From the NCBI GenBank assembly GCA_963840805.1, contig CAWJAJ010000016.1, forward strand, positions 62,001-126,000: a stretch of 64,000 nt of DNA, in the 5' to 3' direction. The position numbers were made by a program, and so were the translations under genes. A model generated the notes under the pieces. That model did no database searches, was not told the DNA's origin, and saw nothing but the letters and a program-made list of their open reading frames with translations. How positions within the stretch are numbered: the stretch's first letter is position 1; each line of letters begins with the position of its first letter. Source of the DNA: CADEEN01 sp963840805 (GTDB lineage: Bacteria; Pseudomonadota; Gammaproteobacteria; Burkholderiales; Burkholderiaceae_C). Below, piece after piece: positions 35,276 through 45,291 of this stretch.

Positions 35276-37234
35276 CTACTCGCCGAGCCCCATCTGGATG
35301 TACCCGGTGGGGCAGACATCCTTGCAGATGTGGCAACCGATGCACTTGCTGTAGTCGGTGTCGACGTAGCGGCCGGTGGTCGACTTGCTCTTCGGCACCT
35401 TGAACACCGCCGTCTGCGGGCAATACACGACGCAGTTGTCGCACTCGAAGCACTGGCCGCAGCTCATGCAGCGCTTGGCCTCGGCCTGGGCCTGCGCTTC
35501 GAGCAGCGGCAGCATGCGCTCCTCGAAGTTGTTCAGCGCCTCCTCGGCCGTCAGCGAGACGATCTTGCGGCGGTTGCGTGGCGTGTAGTTGAAGTGGCCG
35601 AGGAACAGCTCGTTGTGCGGGATGACGTAGCGGTCGGAGCGGTTGTCGTAGTTGTGGATCGCGCCGGTACTCGCATCGGTACCCCACAGCGGCTGCTCGA
35701 TCGTCGTGACCTTCAGGCCCTTCTCGACCATCTTGCGGGTCAGGTCGAAGCTGTGCACGTCGATCTTCGGCCGCTTGTCCAGCGCCTCGCTGCGCAGGTG
35801 GCGGTCGATGCCGTCGGCGGCGATCGCGCCGTGGCCGATCGCGGTCGTCAGCAGGTGCGGGCGCACGACGTCGCCGCCGACGAACATGCCGGGCTGGCCC
35901 TGCACCTGGTAGTTCTTGTCGGAAGCGATGCCGCCCTTGCCGTTGTTCAGCGTCTCCAGGCCGGTGAAGTCCACCGCCTGGCCGATCGCCGAGACGATCA
36001 GGTCGGCCTCGATGTCCTCCTCGGTACCCGCGATCTGCTTGATCTCGAGCCGGCCGCCGACGAACCGGGCTTCGCACTGCACGACGCGCAATGCGGTCGC
36101 GCGCCCGTCGGCGCTGCGGATCACCGCCACCGGCGCGAGGCCGCCACGGATCGCGATGCCTTCGGCCAGGGCGTGCTCGACCTCGCCCTTGCTGGCCTGC
36201 ATCTTGTCGATCGCGAAGACCGAGGTCAGCGTCACTTCGGCACCCTGCCGCGCCGACAGCGAGGCCACGTCGTGCGCGGCATAGCCGGCGATGGCGTGTT
36301 CTGGGCGGTCGGATTCGTGCACCTGGTCGATGTGGCCGAGCCGGCGCGCCACCGTGGCGACGTCGATCGAGGTGTCGCCGCCGCCGACCACCACCACGCG
36401 CTTGCCGACATGCCGCATGCGGCCGTCGTTGAAGGCCTTCAGGAACGCGGTGGCGGTGACGACGTTGGGCGCGTCCCAGCCCTCGACCGGCAGCGGCCGG
36501 CCGCTCTGCGCGCCCAGGCCCAGGAACACCGCGTCGAAGTCGCTCTTGATCTGCTCCAGCGTGATGTCGGTGCCGATGCGGCAGGCCATGCGCGTGGTCA
36601 CGCCGAGATCGAGGATGCGCTGGATCTCGGCATCGAGCACTTCGCGCGGCGTGCGAAAGCCCGGGATGCCGTAGCGCATCATGCCGCCCAGTTCGGCGCG
36701 CTCGTCGAAGATCGTCACCGCGTGGCCCTTCTTCGCCAGCTGGTAGGCGGCCGACAGGCCGGCCGGGCCGGCGCCGATCACCGCCACCGTCTTGCCGGTG
36801 CTCTGGGTGGGCTTCGGAAAGGCCAGCTTGTGCTCGATGGCCCATTCGCCGAGGAAGTGCTCGACCGAGTTGATGCCGACGAAATCCTCGACCTGGTTGC
36901 GGTTGCAGCCCGACTCGCACGGCGCCGGGCAGACGCGGCCCATCACCGACGGCAACGGGTTGGCTTCGGTCAGGCGCCGCCAGGCGTATTCCTGCCACGG
37001 CACGCCCGCCGGCGGCTTCTCGACGCCGCGCACGATGTTGAGGTAGCCGCGGATGTCCTCACCCGATGGGCAACTGCCCTGGCACGGCGGCGTGCTCTGG
37101 ATGTAGGTCGGGCACTTGTGCGAGTGGTCGGCGTCGAAGATCTCCTGCTGCCACGGCAGCGGCTTCTCGTCGCCGTCCTTGTAGCGGCGGAAAGTCAGCG
37201 GCTGGGCCGCAACGTTGTCGACGGTGGCGGACAT
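35276..37234 (-). CDS. dsrL: DsrL, flavoprotein NAD(P)H:acceptor oxidoreductase
   Basis: DsrL, related to GltD, takes electrons from rDsrAB to NAD(P) in sulfur oxidation. The 652-residue product has N-terminal cysteine groups (TPPCQGSCPSGEDIRGYL, VCPAPCESGCNRN), an FAD site (VAVIGAGPAGLSAAYQLAKKG), an NAD(P) site (VVVVGGGDTSIDVATVARR), and a C-terminal ferredoxin domain (CMSCGQCFECDNCVVYCP, CIGCHICKDVCPTGYI). The C-terminal ferredoxin domain marks the DsrL-1 type of sulfur oxidisers. Intact. Confidence 0.95.
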   Translation of the reverse strand: MSATVDNVAAQPLTFRRYKDGDEKPLPWQQEIFDADHSHKCPTYIQSTPPCQGSCPSGEDIRGYLNIVRGVEKPPAGVPWQEYAWRRLTEANPLPSVMGRVCPAPCESGCNRNQVEDFVGINSVEHFLGEWAIEHKLAFPKPTQSTGKTVAVIGAGPAGLSAAYQLAKKGHAVTIFDERAELGGMMRYGIPGFRTPREVLDAEIQRILDLGVTTRMACRIGTDITLEQIKSDFDAVFLGLGAQSGRPLPVEGWDAPNVVTATAFLKAFNDGRMRHVGKRVVVVGGGDTSIDVATVARRLGHIDQVHESDRPEHAIAGYAAHDVASLSARQGAEVTLTSVFAIDKMQASKGEVEHALAEGIAIRGGLAPVAVIRSADGRATALRVVQCEARFVGGRLEIKQIAGTEEDIEADLIVSAIGQAVDFTGLETLNNGKGGIASDKNYQVQGQPGMFVGGDVVRPHLLTTAIGHGAIAADGIDRHLRSEALDKRPKIDVHSFDLTRKMVEKGLKVTTIEQPLWGTDASTGAIHNYDNRSDRYVIPHNELFLGHFNYTPRNRRKIVSLTAEEALNNFEERMLPLLEAQAQAEAKRCMSCGQCFECDNCVVYCPQTAVFKVPKSKSTTGRYVDTDYSKCIGCHICKDVCPTGYIQMGLGE

Positions 37235-37269
37235 GGCGGGTCTCCTGGGAATGCGGCGGCAGCGGGCGT

Positions 37270-38550
37270 TCAGTGCGGCGTCAGGCGCTCGATGCCGAGC
37301 GCCTTCAGCACGTATTTCTCGTAGATCGGCTCGGAGTTGCCGGTCTTCATCTTGCGCATGAAGTACTTCTCGAAGGCGATCTTGGCCAGGTGCACCCACT
37401 TGCCCTTCTTGAACCAGTTCACGTTGCGCGGCGGAATCTGCGGCAGCGCGACGAAGGCCGCGCCGGTGTCGCCCATGTCGGCCAGGCAGATCGCGTTCCA
37501 GGTGGCCTTGGCCGTCACCGCGCGGCCAGCCAGTTCGGCGGCGATGTTGTGCACGATCGCCGTGACCATGGTCTCGATCATGTAGCCGGTCTTGGGCGCG
37601 CCGGTGGGTACCGGGGTCACTTCCACCGGCGGGATCGCCACGCACACGCCGGCCGAGAAGATGTTCTTGTAGCCCTTGCTGCGCTGGTATTCGTCGATCA
37701 GCACGAAGCCGCGCGGGTTGCACAGATTGGGCACGGCGGCCACGGCGTCGACGCCCTTGAAGGCCGGCAGCATCATCGACAGCTTGAACGGCACCTCGTG
37801 CTCCTTGAGCACCTGGCCCTGGTCGTCGAGCTGGGTCGTGAACAGCTTGCCGGCCTCGACCTTGGTGGTCTTGGCGTTGGTGATCCACTTGATGTCGTGG
37901 CCGCGCAGCTCGGACTCGAGCATCGACTTGCTGTCGCCCACGCCGCCCAGCCCGAGGTGGCCGATGTAGGGCTCGCTGGTGACGAAGGTGATCGGCACCT
38001 TGTTGCGCAGCTTGCGCTTGCGCAGATCGGCGTCGAGGATGAAGGCGAACTCGTAGGCCGGGCCGAAGCAGCTGGCCATCGGCATCGCGCCGATGACCAC
38101 CGGGCCGGGGTTCTTCAGGAATTCCTGGTACTGCGCCTAGAAGCCCTCGGCATGGCCGACGGTGCACACCGAATGGGTGTGGCCCACCATGCGGGCCGGC
38201 ACCCGGCACTTCGTCGAAGCTGAGCTTGGGGCCGGTGGCGATGACCAGGTAGTCGTAGGCCAGCGTGTCGCCGCCGTCGAGCTCGAGCTTGCTGCCCTCG
38301 GCGTCGATCTTCGTCACCGCCTTGCCGATGAAGCCGATGCCCTTGCGCTCGAGCAGCGGGCGCGAGTCTGCAGGATCACCTCTTCGCGCTTGCGCCAGCC
38401 GACCGCGACCCAGGGGTTGGACGGCACGAACTGGAAGTAGTCGACCGCGTTGACCACCGTGACCTTGTGCTCCTTGCCCAGGGCCGCGCGCATCTCGTAG
38501 GCCGCGGGCATGCCGCCGAGGCCGGCGCCCATGATGACGATGTGGGCCAT
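37270..38550 (-). pseudogene. SQR/FCSD-family flavoprotein gene with stop and frameshifts
   Basis: The pieced protein (about 427 residues) starts MAHIVIMGAGLGGMPAAYEM with the FAD dinucleotide motif, then VDYFQFVPSNPWVAVGW, LAYDYLVIATGPKLSFDEVPG and ASCFGPAYEFAF, and ends LKALGIERLTPH. It resembles sulfide:quinone oxidoreductase relatives. One base is missing near 38368, one extra near 38185, and an in-frame TAG is at 38137-38139 where a Trp (TGG) is expected. A single base change plus two indels could be error or true decay. It sits between dsrK and dsrL, an uncommon place. Confidence 0.72.
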
Positions 38551-38570
38551 GCTGAGGTTTCCTTTGTCGT

Positions 38571-40068
<1,498 letters not shown>

Positions 40069-40084
40069 GGCGTGCGTTGCTGGT

Positions 40085-40795
40085 CTACTTCTTGTCCAGT
40101 GCCGCCGCCCAGGCCGCCACGTGCCGCACTTCGCGCGAGGTGTCGGCCTGGTTGCGCGTCGGGCTGAAGAACAGGCCCGGCGCGTGCAGCAGCTTGCTGA
40201 TCGGGAAGATCAGCATCAGCAGCGCCACCAGCGCCAGGTGCACCAGCAGCACCGGGTCGGCCGGCAGCGGCTGGATGTCCAAGCGCATCAGCCCGAGCAT
40301 GAAGGCCTTGACCGCGACGATGTCGGTGTGGGCGACGAAGCGCATGCCCAGCCCGGTCAGCCCGATCGCCAGCAGCAGCGCCAGGTGCAGGTGATCGGAC
40401 GGCGTCGAGATGTAGCGCACGCGATCGACCAGGAAGCGCCGCGCCCACAGCCCGGCCAGCCCGGCCACCATCGCGAAACCGGCGTAGGTGCCGAAGAACT
40501 GCACGAAGACGATCGGCGTCCAGACCGGCTGCTGGAAGTAGCGCACGTGGCGCAGCAGCACCAGCAGCAGCGCGGCGTGGAACATCCAGCCGAACAGCCA
40601 GGTCCACTTGCTGGACTTGAACAGGCTCTCGAAGAACACCACCTCGCGCGTCATGCGCAGCGCCACGCCCGATGTCGTCGTCGGCGCCGGCGTGGTCGGG
40701 ATCTTCAGCGGCGCCGGCGTGCGAACGTAGCTGCGGATCTTCAGCGCCACGCCGACCACCAGCACCGCGGTGGCGATGTAGAACAGCGCGCGCAT
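40085..40795 (-). CDS. dsrM: DsrM, dihaem b membrane subunit of DsrMKJOP
   Basis: The product has 236 residues with five helices of NarI type. It has TPAPLKIPTTPAPTT near the N-terminus, SKWTWLFGWMFHAALLLVLLRHVRYF with haem-ligand histidines, and a second pair in the helix around DHLHLALLLAIGL. ATG at 40795. An upstream ATG at 40817 is in another frame and could be joined by an indel, but the shorter start fits other DsrM proteins. dsrK lies 16 bases downstream. Confidence 0.9.
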   Translation of the reverse strand: MRALFYIATAVLVVGVALKIRSYVRTPAPLKIPTTPAPTTTSGVALRMTREVVFFESLFKSSKWTWLFGWMFHAALLLVLLRHVRYFQQPVWTPIVFVQFFGTYAGFAMVAGLAGLWARRFLVDRVRYISTPSDHLHLALLLAIGLTGLGMRFVAHTDIVAVKAFMLGLMRLDIQPLPADPVLLVHLALVALLMLIFPISKLLHAPGLFFSPTRNQADTSREVRHVAAWAAALDKK

Positions 40796-40877
40796 AGGCG
40801 ATCGACAGAAGATTCATGGCGACGCTCACGCAGGACCGCGACGGGCCACCTGCGGCTCAGACCAGCACCGGGCCGCC

Positions 40878-40963
40878 AAGCGGCCGCCGCGGATCCGGCT
40901 TTGCCGGTCCGCCAGCGGCGCCCCCTTGAGGGGGAGCGGCGAAGCCGCTTCGGGGGTGGTCCA
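40878..40963 (+). repeat. REP-like intergenic repeat, copy 3 (dsrC stop)
   Basis: This is nearly the same as copy 1: GCCGCGGATCCGGC core, CCCCCTTGAGGGGG stem, GCGAAGCCGCTTCGGGGGTGG end. It touches the dsrC stop at 40966 and separates dsrC from dsrM. Confidence 0.82.
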
Positions 40964-40965
40964 CT

Positions 40966-41298
40966 TCAAACGCAGCCGGTCGGCTTGGGCAGGCCGGCGA
41001 TCTTGCAGGCCTGCTTGGCCGGGCCGTAGGGGAACAGCTCGTAGAGGTACTTGCTGTTGCCCTTGTCGGGGCCGAGCTGCTTGCCGATGGCCTTGGTCAG
41101 CACGCGCACGGCCGGGGCGATCTGGTACTCGTTGTAGTAGTCGCGCAGGAAGTTGACGACTTCCCAGTGGGCGGGCGTCATGTCGACGTTCTCGCCGACG
41201 GCGAGCGCCTTGCCGATGTCCTCGTTCCATTCGGCGAGGTTGACCAGATAGCCTTCTTCGTCGGTTTCGTAGGTGGTGCCGTTGACTTCGATGCCCAT
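40966..41298 (-). CDS. dsrC: DsrC, two-cysteine sulfur-carrier substrate of rDsrAB
   Basis: The product has 110 residues. DsrC-type N-terminus (EVNGTTYETDEEGYLVNLAEW), helical core, and the mobile arm YGPAKQACKIAGLPKPTGCV with both cysteines: CysB in KQACK and CysA in the penultimate position. Persulfurated by DsrEFH/TusA, it delivers sulfur to DsrAB and its disulfide is handled by DsrK. Two further paralogues in the window have one (45945) and no (31077) arm cysteine. Confidence 0.97.
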   Translation of the reverse strand: MGIEVNGTTYETDEEGYLVNLAEWNEDIGKALAVGENVDMTPAHWEVVNFLRDYYNEYQIAPAVRVLTKAIGKQLGPDKGNSKYLYELFPYGPAKQACKIAGLPKPTGCV

Positions 41299-41337
41299 GG
41301 GGAGTCTCCTAGTGCGGGATGGTGGACGACCCGGCTC

Positions 41338-41637
41338 TCAGAGCCAGGTCTGGTTGTTGGGGTGCTCGGCGACGAGGTCGACGAACCCGGCGTAATCGAC
41401 CGCGGTGACGCCATCGACCAGCTTGCCGGCCATGCCGCGTGCGTCGACATCGGGCTGCAGCGCATAGACCTTGAGTTGTTTCATCGCCGCGGCGATGCCG
41501 GAGGTCGCCGCACCGCCGGTCGTGGCGGCATAGATGCCGTCCTCGATCAGCAGCAACGCCGCGCCGGCCTGGGCCAGGCGCAGGCAGCTCTGCAGCGACG
41601 TGGTCTGCGCGTGGGACTTGTTGACGATATGCAGCAT
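41338..41637 (-). CDS. dsrH: DsrH, subunit of DsrEFH sulfurtransferase
   Basis: The product has 99 residues of the TusB/DsrH fold. It starts MLHIVNKSHAQTTSL with the conserved cysteine in QSCLRLAQAG. It forms the heterohexamer with DsrE and DsrF. dsrEFH are diagnostic of the oxidative Dsr direction. Confidence 0.94.
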   Translation of the reverse strand: MLHIVNKSHAQTTSLQSCLRLAQAGAALLLIEDGIYAATTGGAATSGIAAAMKQLKVYALQPDVDARGMAGKLVDGVTAVDYAGFVDLVAEHPNNQTWL

Positions 41638-41647
41638 CGGTTTGCCT

Positions 41648-42004
41648 CTAGAACGACAGGACCACGTCCTGCTCGGCCATCAGGCCGGCCATCTCGGCGC
41701 TCGACAGCACCTCCACCGGCACCAGCAGGTCGGCTTCGGTCAAGCCGCGCGCGGCCATCGATTCACGCTCGACATACAGCTTCTCGACGTCGTAGCCGTC
41801 GAGGGCACGGTAGGTCGGCGAGTGGTTCTTGATGCCGATGCCCTTGGTGTTCTGGCCCTTCACGAGCTCGTAGACGCCGTCGTCGAGGAACACCAGGCTC
41901 ACGTCCTGGTCGAAGGTGGCGGCGATCAGCACGACCTCCAGGCTCTCGAGCGCGTAGATCGTGCCGTAGGGCGCCTTGCGGTTGACGAACATGAACTTCT
42001 TCAT
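41648..42004 (-). CDS. dsrF: DsrF, subunit of DsrEFH sulfurtransferase
   Basis: The product has 118 residues of the TusC/DsrF fold with FVNRKAPYGTIYALESLEVVL and VSLVFLDDGVYELVKGQNT. It has no cysteine, as in most DsrF. It lies three bases downstream of dsrE. Confidence 0.94.
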   Translation of the reverse strand: MKKFMFVNRKAPYGTIYALESLEVVLIAATFDQDVSLVFLDDGVYELVKGQNTKGIGIKNHSPTYRALDGYDVEKLYVERESMAARGLTEADLLVPVEVLSSAEMAGLMAEQDVVLSF

Positions 42005-42007
42005 CGT

Positions 42008-42367
42008 TCAGTCTCCGAAGGTGACCATGCGGTCGGCCTTGATGCCGCTGTCGACCAACTGGCCCAGGCCCGAGATGCGGAATCCCGGCGCCAGCACCTC
42101 GTCCTTGATGCCGCGGCGCAGCGCGGCGGCCACGCAGACGACGAGGTCGACGTTGTGCTCGGCCTTCAGCGCCGACCAGCGGTTGACGATGTGCCGGTCG
42201 TCCTGCGGTGGCTCGGTCAGCCGGGTCGCGTTGTAGACGCCGTCGTGATAGAAAAACACGCGCTGGACTTCGTGCCCCTTGGCAATCGCGGCCACGGCGA
42301 ACTGGTACGCCGTGTCGCTGGCCTGGTGCGTATACGGCCCCTCGCTGACCATCATGCCGAACTTCAT
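42008..42367 (-). CDS. dsrE: DsrE, catalytic subunit of DsrEFH sulfurtransferase
   Basis: The product has 119 residues of the TusD/DsrE fold. It has FGMMVSEGPYTHQASDTA, FFYHDGVYNATRLTEPPQDD and the reactive cysteine in LVVCVAAALRRGI. That cysteine receives sulfur and passes it to DsrC. It starts one base after the dsrB stop. Confidence 0.95.
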   Translation of the reverse strand: MKFGMMVSEGPYTHQASDTAYQFAVAAIAKGHEVQRVFFYHDGVYNATRLTEPPQDDRHIVNRWSALKAEHNVDLVVCVAAALRRGIKDEVLAPGFRISGLGQLVDSGIKADRMVTFGD

Positions 42368-42368
42368 G

Positions 42369-43436
42369 TCAGAAGCGGATGTGAGTCGATGCGTTCAGGC
42401 TGGCGCGCGAACCACGCCAGTCGTCGATCAGGTATTTGGTGAACGGCAGGTCGCACTTCTCGAAGAAACGCGGCCAGCCGATGCGCTCGACCCAGTCGGA
42501 CACCCGCTCCCATGAGCGCGCGTCTTCCTTGTAGGTGTAGAGGATCTTCTTCACGACCGCCGACACCTCGGGCCAGCGCGGCGGGTTGTTCGGCAGGCCC
42601 GACATCACCATCTTCATGAAGGTCGGCTTGCCGCGGGCATTGGAGTTCTTGCCGCCGACCCAGATCGCCAGCTTCGAATGCTCCGGATCGTTGATCTGCA
42701 TCGGCGGGCACGGCGGATAGCAGGCGCCGCAGCAGATGCATTTCTTCTCGTCGACCTCGAGCGACGGCTTGCCGTTGACCAGCGCCGGCCGGATCGCCGC
42801 CACCGGGCAGCGCGCCACCACGGCCGGACGCTCGCAGACGTTGGCCACCAGATCGTGGTTGATCTTCGGCGGCTTGGTGTGCTGCACGATGATCGCGATG
42901 TCGGCCTGGCCACCGCAGTTGATCTCGCAGCACGAGGTCGACAGGTGCACGCGGTTGGGCATGTCCTCCTTGATGAACTCGCTGTACAGGTCGTCCATCA
43001 GCGCCTTGACCGCCCCCGAGGCGTCGGTGCCGGGGATATCGCAGTGCAACCAGCCCTGGGTGTGGGCGATCATCGACACCGAGTTGCCGGTGCCGCCGAC
43101 CGGGAAGCCGTTGCTGGTGAGCGACTCGATCAGCGGTGCGACCTTGTTCGCGTCAGCCACCATGAACTCGATGTTCGAGCGGATCGTGAAGCGCACATGC
43201 CCTTCGGCATAGGTGTCGGCGATGTCGCACAGCTTGCGGATCGTGTAGACGTCCATCTGGCGCTGGGTGCCGGCACGAACCGTCCAGATCTCGTCGCCGC
43301 TGTGCGACACATGGTGCAGCACCCCCGGCCGCGGCCGGTCGTGGTACTTCCAGTTGCCGTAGTTCTTCAGCATCGTCGGATGCATGTACGGCTTCGGATC
43401 CGGGCAGCCGCTTTCGATGGGGGAGCGTTGAGCCAT
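42369..43436 (-). CDS. dsrB: DsrB, dissimilatory sulfite reductase beta subunit
   Basis: The product has 355 residues, standard length. The coupled sirohaem-[4Fe-4S] region reads STSCCEINCGGQAD. An inserted ferredoxin domain (KKCICCGACYPPCPPMQI) follows VCERPAVVARCPVAAIRP. With DsrA it oxidises DsrC-bound sulfur to sulfite. The frame is intact. An REP-like repeat separates it from dsrA. Confidence 0.97.
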   Translation of the reverse strand: MAQRSPIESGCPDPKPYMHPTMLKNYGNWKYHDRPRPGVLHHVSHSGDEIWTVRAGTQRQMDVYTIRKLCDIADTYAEGHVRFTIRSNIEFMVADANKVAPLIESLTSNGFPVGGTGNSVSMIAHTQGWLHCDIPGTDASGAVKALMDDLYSEFIKEDMPNRVHLSTSCCEINCGGQADIAIIVQHTKPPKINHDLVANVCERPAVVARCPVAAIRPALVNGKPSLEVDEKKCICCGACYPPCPPMQINDPEHSKLAIWVGGKNSNARGKPTFMKMVMSGLPNNPPRWPEVSAVVKKILYTYKEDARSWERVSDWVERIGWPRFFEKCDLPFTKYLIDDWRGSRASLNASTHIRF

Positions 43437-43464
43437 CGTGTACTCCTAGGTTTGTGCAAAGTGA

Positions 43465-43546
43465 CCCAGCCGACGCCGGGCCGCCCCAAGGCGGCTGAGC
43501 CCCCTCGGGGGGTAGCGAAGCGGCGCAGCCGCAAGCTTGGGGGTCG
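43465..43546 (+). repeat. REP-like intergenic repeat, divergent copy 4 (dsrA stop)
   Basis: This G+C-rich hairpin block, with CCCCAAGGCGGCTGAG, CCCCCTCGGGGGG-like and GCGAAGCGGCGCAGCCGC parts, starts three bases from the dsrA stop and fills the dsrA-dsrB gap. It resembles copies 1-3 in position and composition but lacks the GGATCCGG core. Confidence 0.6.
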
Positions 43547-43549
43547 ACA

Positions 43550-44846
43550 TCAGGCTGCGGCCTTCTTGGCGTTGATGCGGGCGACCTCGTCGTCCCAGCC
43601 GTCGGCGCGCACGTAGGGGTTGGTGCGCGGCGTCGACGACCATGTTGGCGTCGATCTCGACGCCGATGCCCTCGAGGAAGTTCACCAGGCCGATGCGCTC
43701 GATCATCTCGCCGGTGCGCTCGTGTTCGAGCGCGTTCTCGGCGAAGAAGTCGATCACCTTCTGGCCCAGCTCGACCAGCGCCTCGTAGTCTTCGTCGGTC
43801 TTCAGCGGCATGAAGGGCACGACCACGGTGCCCATCAGGTCGCCGATCTTCAGCGTGCGCTTGCCGCCGATCAGGATCGTCGCACCGGTGTCGGTGCCGT
43901 GCGCCAGCGCGCCGGTCATCACGTTGACGCAGTGCATGCAGCGCACGCAGTTGCTGTTGTCGATCTCGAGCGCATGCGTGTCGTTGATCGCGACGCTGGA
44001 GATCTTGTCGCCCTTCGCGACGTCCTTGATCTCCTTCAGCATGATGGTCTTGGTCGGGCAACGCGAGATCACGTCGTTGACCAGTTCGTTCATGCCGTGC
44101 TTGGCGAACCACTTCTTCGCCAGCGCCTCGTCGGTGCGCATGTTGTCGCGCCAGGTGCCGATGACCGCCATGTCGGAGCGCTGGATCGAGTTCATGCAGT
44201 CGTTCGGGCAACCCGAGAACTTGAACTTGAACTTGTACGGCAGCGCCGGGCGGTGGATGTCGTCGATGAAGGTGTTGATCACCTGGCGGTGTGCGCGCGA
44301 CTCGTCGTAGCAGCTCTGCTCGCAGCGCGCGGCGCCGACGCAGCTCATCGAGGTGCGCACCGCCGGGCCGGCGCCGCCGAGGTCGAAGCCGAGCTCGTTC
44401 AGCTCGTCGAAGGCGTCCTGCACCTTGTTGGTCTTGGCGCCCTGGAACATGATGTCGCCCGACTGGCCATGGAAGGCGATCAGGCCCGAGCCGTGGCGCT
44501 CCCAGATGTCGGCCATCTTGCGCAGCACGTCGGTGTTGTAGTGCATGCCGGCCGGCGGCTGGATGCGCAGGGTATGGAACTCGGCCGCGTCGGGGAACAC
44601 CGGCGCACCGGCCTCGTCCTTCAACTCGGTGAAGCGCGGAATCACGCCGCCGCCGTAGCCGAACACGCCGACCGTGCCGCCCTTCCAGTAGCCCTTCTTG
44701 GTGCGGTACGAGGTCTCGAGCTGACCCATCAGGTCAACCATGTAGTCCTTGTCGTTGGCCAGGCGCTTGAGCCCGGTCACGAAGCTCGGCCAAGGCCCGC
44801 TCTCGAGCTCGTCGAGCATCGGTGTCGGATGGGGTTTCTTTGCCAT
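43550..44846 (-). CDS. dsrA: DsrA, dissimilatory sulfite reductase alpha subunit (3'-end frameshift)
   Basis: The locus has about 432 codons. Sirohaem-cluster motifs SMSCVGAARCEQSCYD and GCPNDC and the ferredoxin domain NSNCVRCMHCVNVM are intact. An extra G near 43628 shifts the last 25 codons. The other frame gives the normal C-terminus (RTNPYVRADGWDDEVARIN) ending at TGA 43550-43552. DsrEFH company and no DsrD show the oxidative type. It is the first gene of the dsr transcript. ATG at 44846. Confidence 0.95.
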
Positions 44847-44984
44847 GGTGCAGGGGTCTCCATCGGTGTGCCTGGGCGGCACGGCGGGTCCGGGCAACGT
44901 CGCCGCGAATGGTGGCCGCACAAGGCAGCCGACACCATCACCCGCGTTGGTAGCGACGATAGACCGGATAGGGGGCCTCGCCAC

Positions 44985-44999
44985 TACCCGGAAGGGTTA
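44985..44999. promoter_or_regulatory. TACCC-N5-GGGTA-type dyad, dsrA upstream site 1
   Basis: TACCCGGAAGGGTTA lies 139-153 bp upstream of dsrA and 73-87 bp upstream of the divergent 71-residue gene. It agrees with the tusA upstream site at 13 of 15 positions. Probably a dyad for a NarL-type regulator. Confidence 0.55.
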
Positions 45000-45008
45000 T
45001 GCAGCGCT

Positions 45009-45023
45009 CACCCGTACCGGGTA
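45009..45023. promoter_or_regulatory. TACCC-N5-GGGTA-type dyad, dsrA upstream site 2
   Basis: CACCCGTACCGGGTA is 49-63 bp upstream of the divergent 71-residue gene. Its centre is 24 bp from site 1, close to the 23-bp spacing of the pair upstream of tusA. Paired sites of equal spacing at two loci strengthen the case for one regulator. Confidence 0.55.
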
Positions 45024-45071
45024 TGGACGCTGCGGCGGCGCCCGCGCTCAATGCCGCCTGCGGAGGAACCG

Positions 45072-45287
45072 ATGACGCGCACGACGACCCTGGCCCAGTT
45101 GCGCGTCCCCTTGGGCGGCCAGGAGATCGAGTTGCAGCAGGTCGACTATGACGGCGGCGGCATGAGCCTGCTGCGCACCCGCATCCGGGAAAAGAGCCGC
45201 TTCACGATCTTCGACATCGATCCGCAGACGGCCAGCGAGTGGGGCCAGGCCCTGTTGCGCTGGGCCGAGACCCAACCCAAGAGTTGA
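45072..45287 (+). CDS. Small protein leading the accessory dsr operon
   Basis: The product has 71 residues with a strong GGAGGA ribosome site. It is predicted beta-rich in the first half (LAQLRVPLGGQEIELQQVDYD) and has a short C-terminal helix (TASEWGQALLRWAE). It has no cysteine or membrane segment. It is the first gene after the divergent dsrA promoter region. Family not recognised; by position it is likely co-regulated with dsr. Confidence 0.75.
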   Translation: MTRTTTLAQLRVPLGGQEIELQQVDYDGGGMSLLRTRIREKSRFTIFDIDPQTASEWGQALLRWAETQPKS

Positions 45288-45291
45288 CGCC

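Noticed and set aside
43550..44846. A sulfate-reducing (reductive) Dsr system
   Set aside because: dsrEFH, dsrL with the C-terminal ferredoxin domain, sox and soe are present and dsrD is absent. This is the oxidative type.
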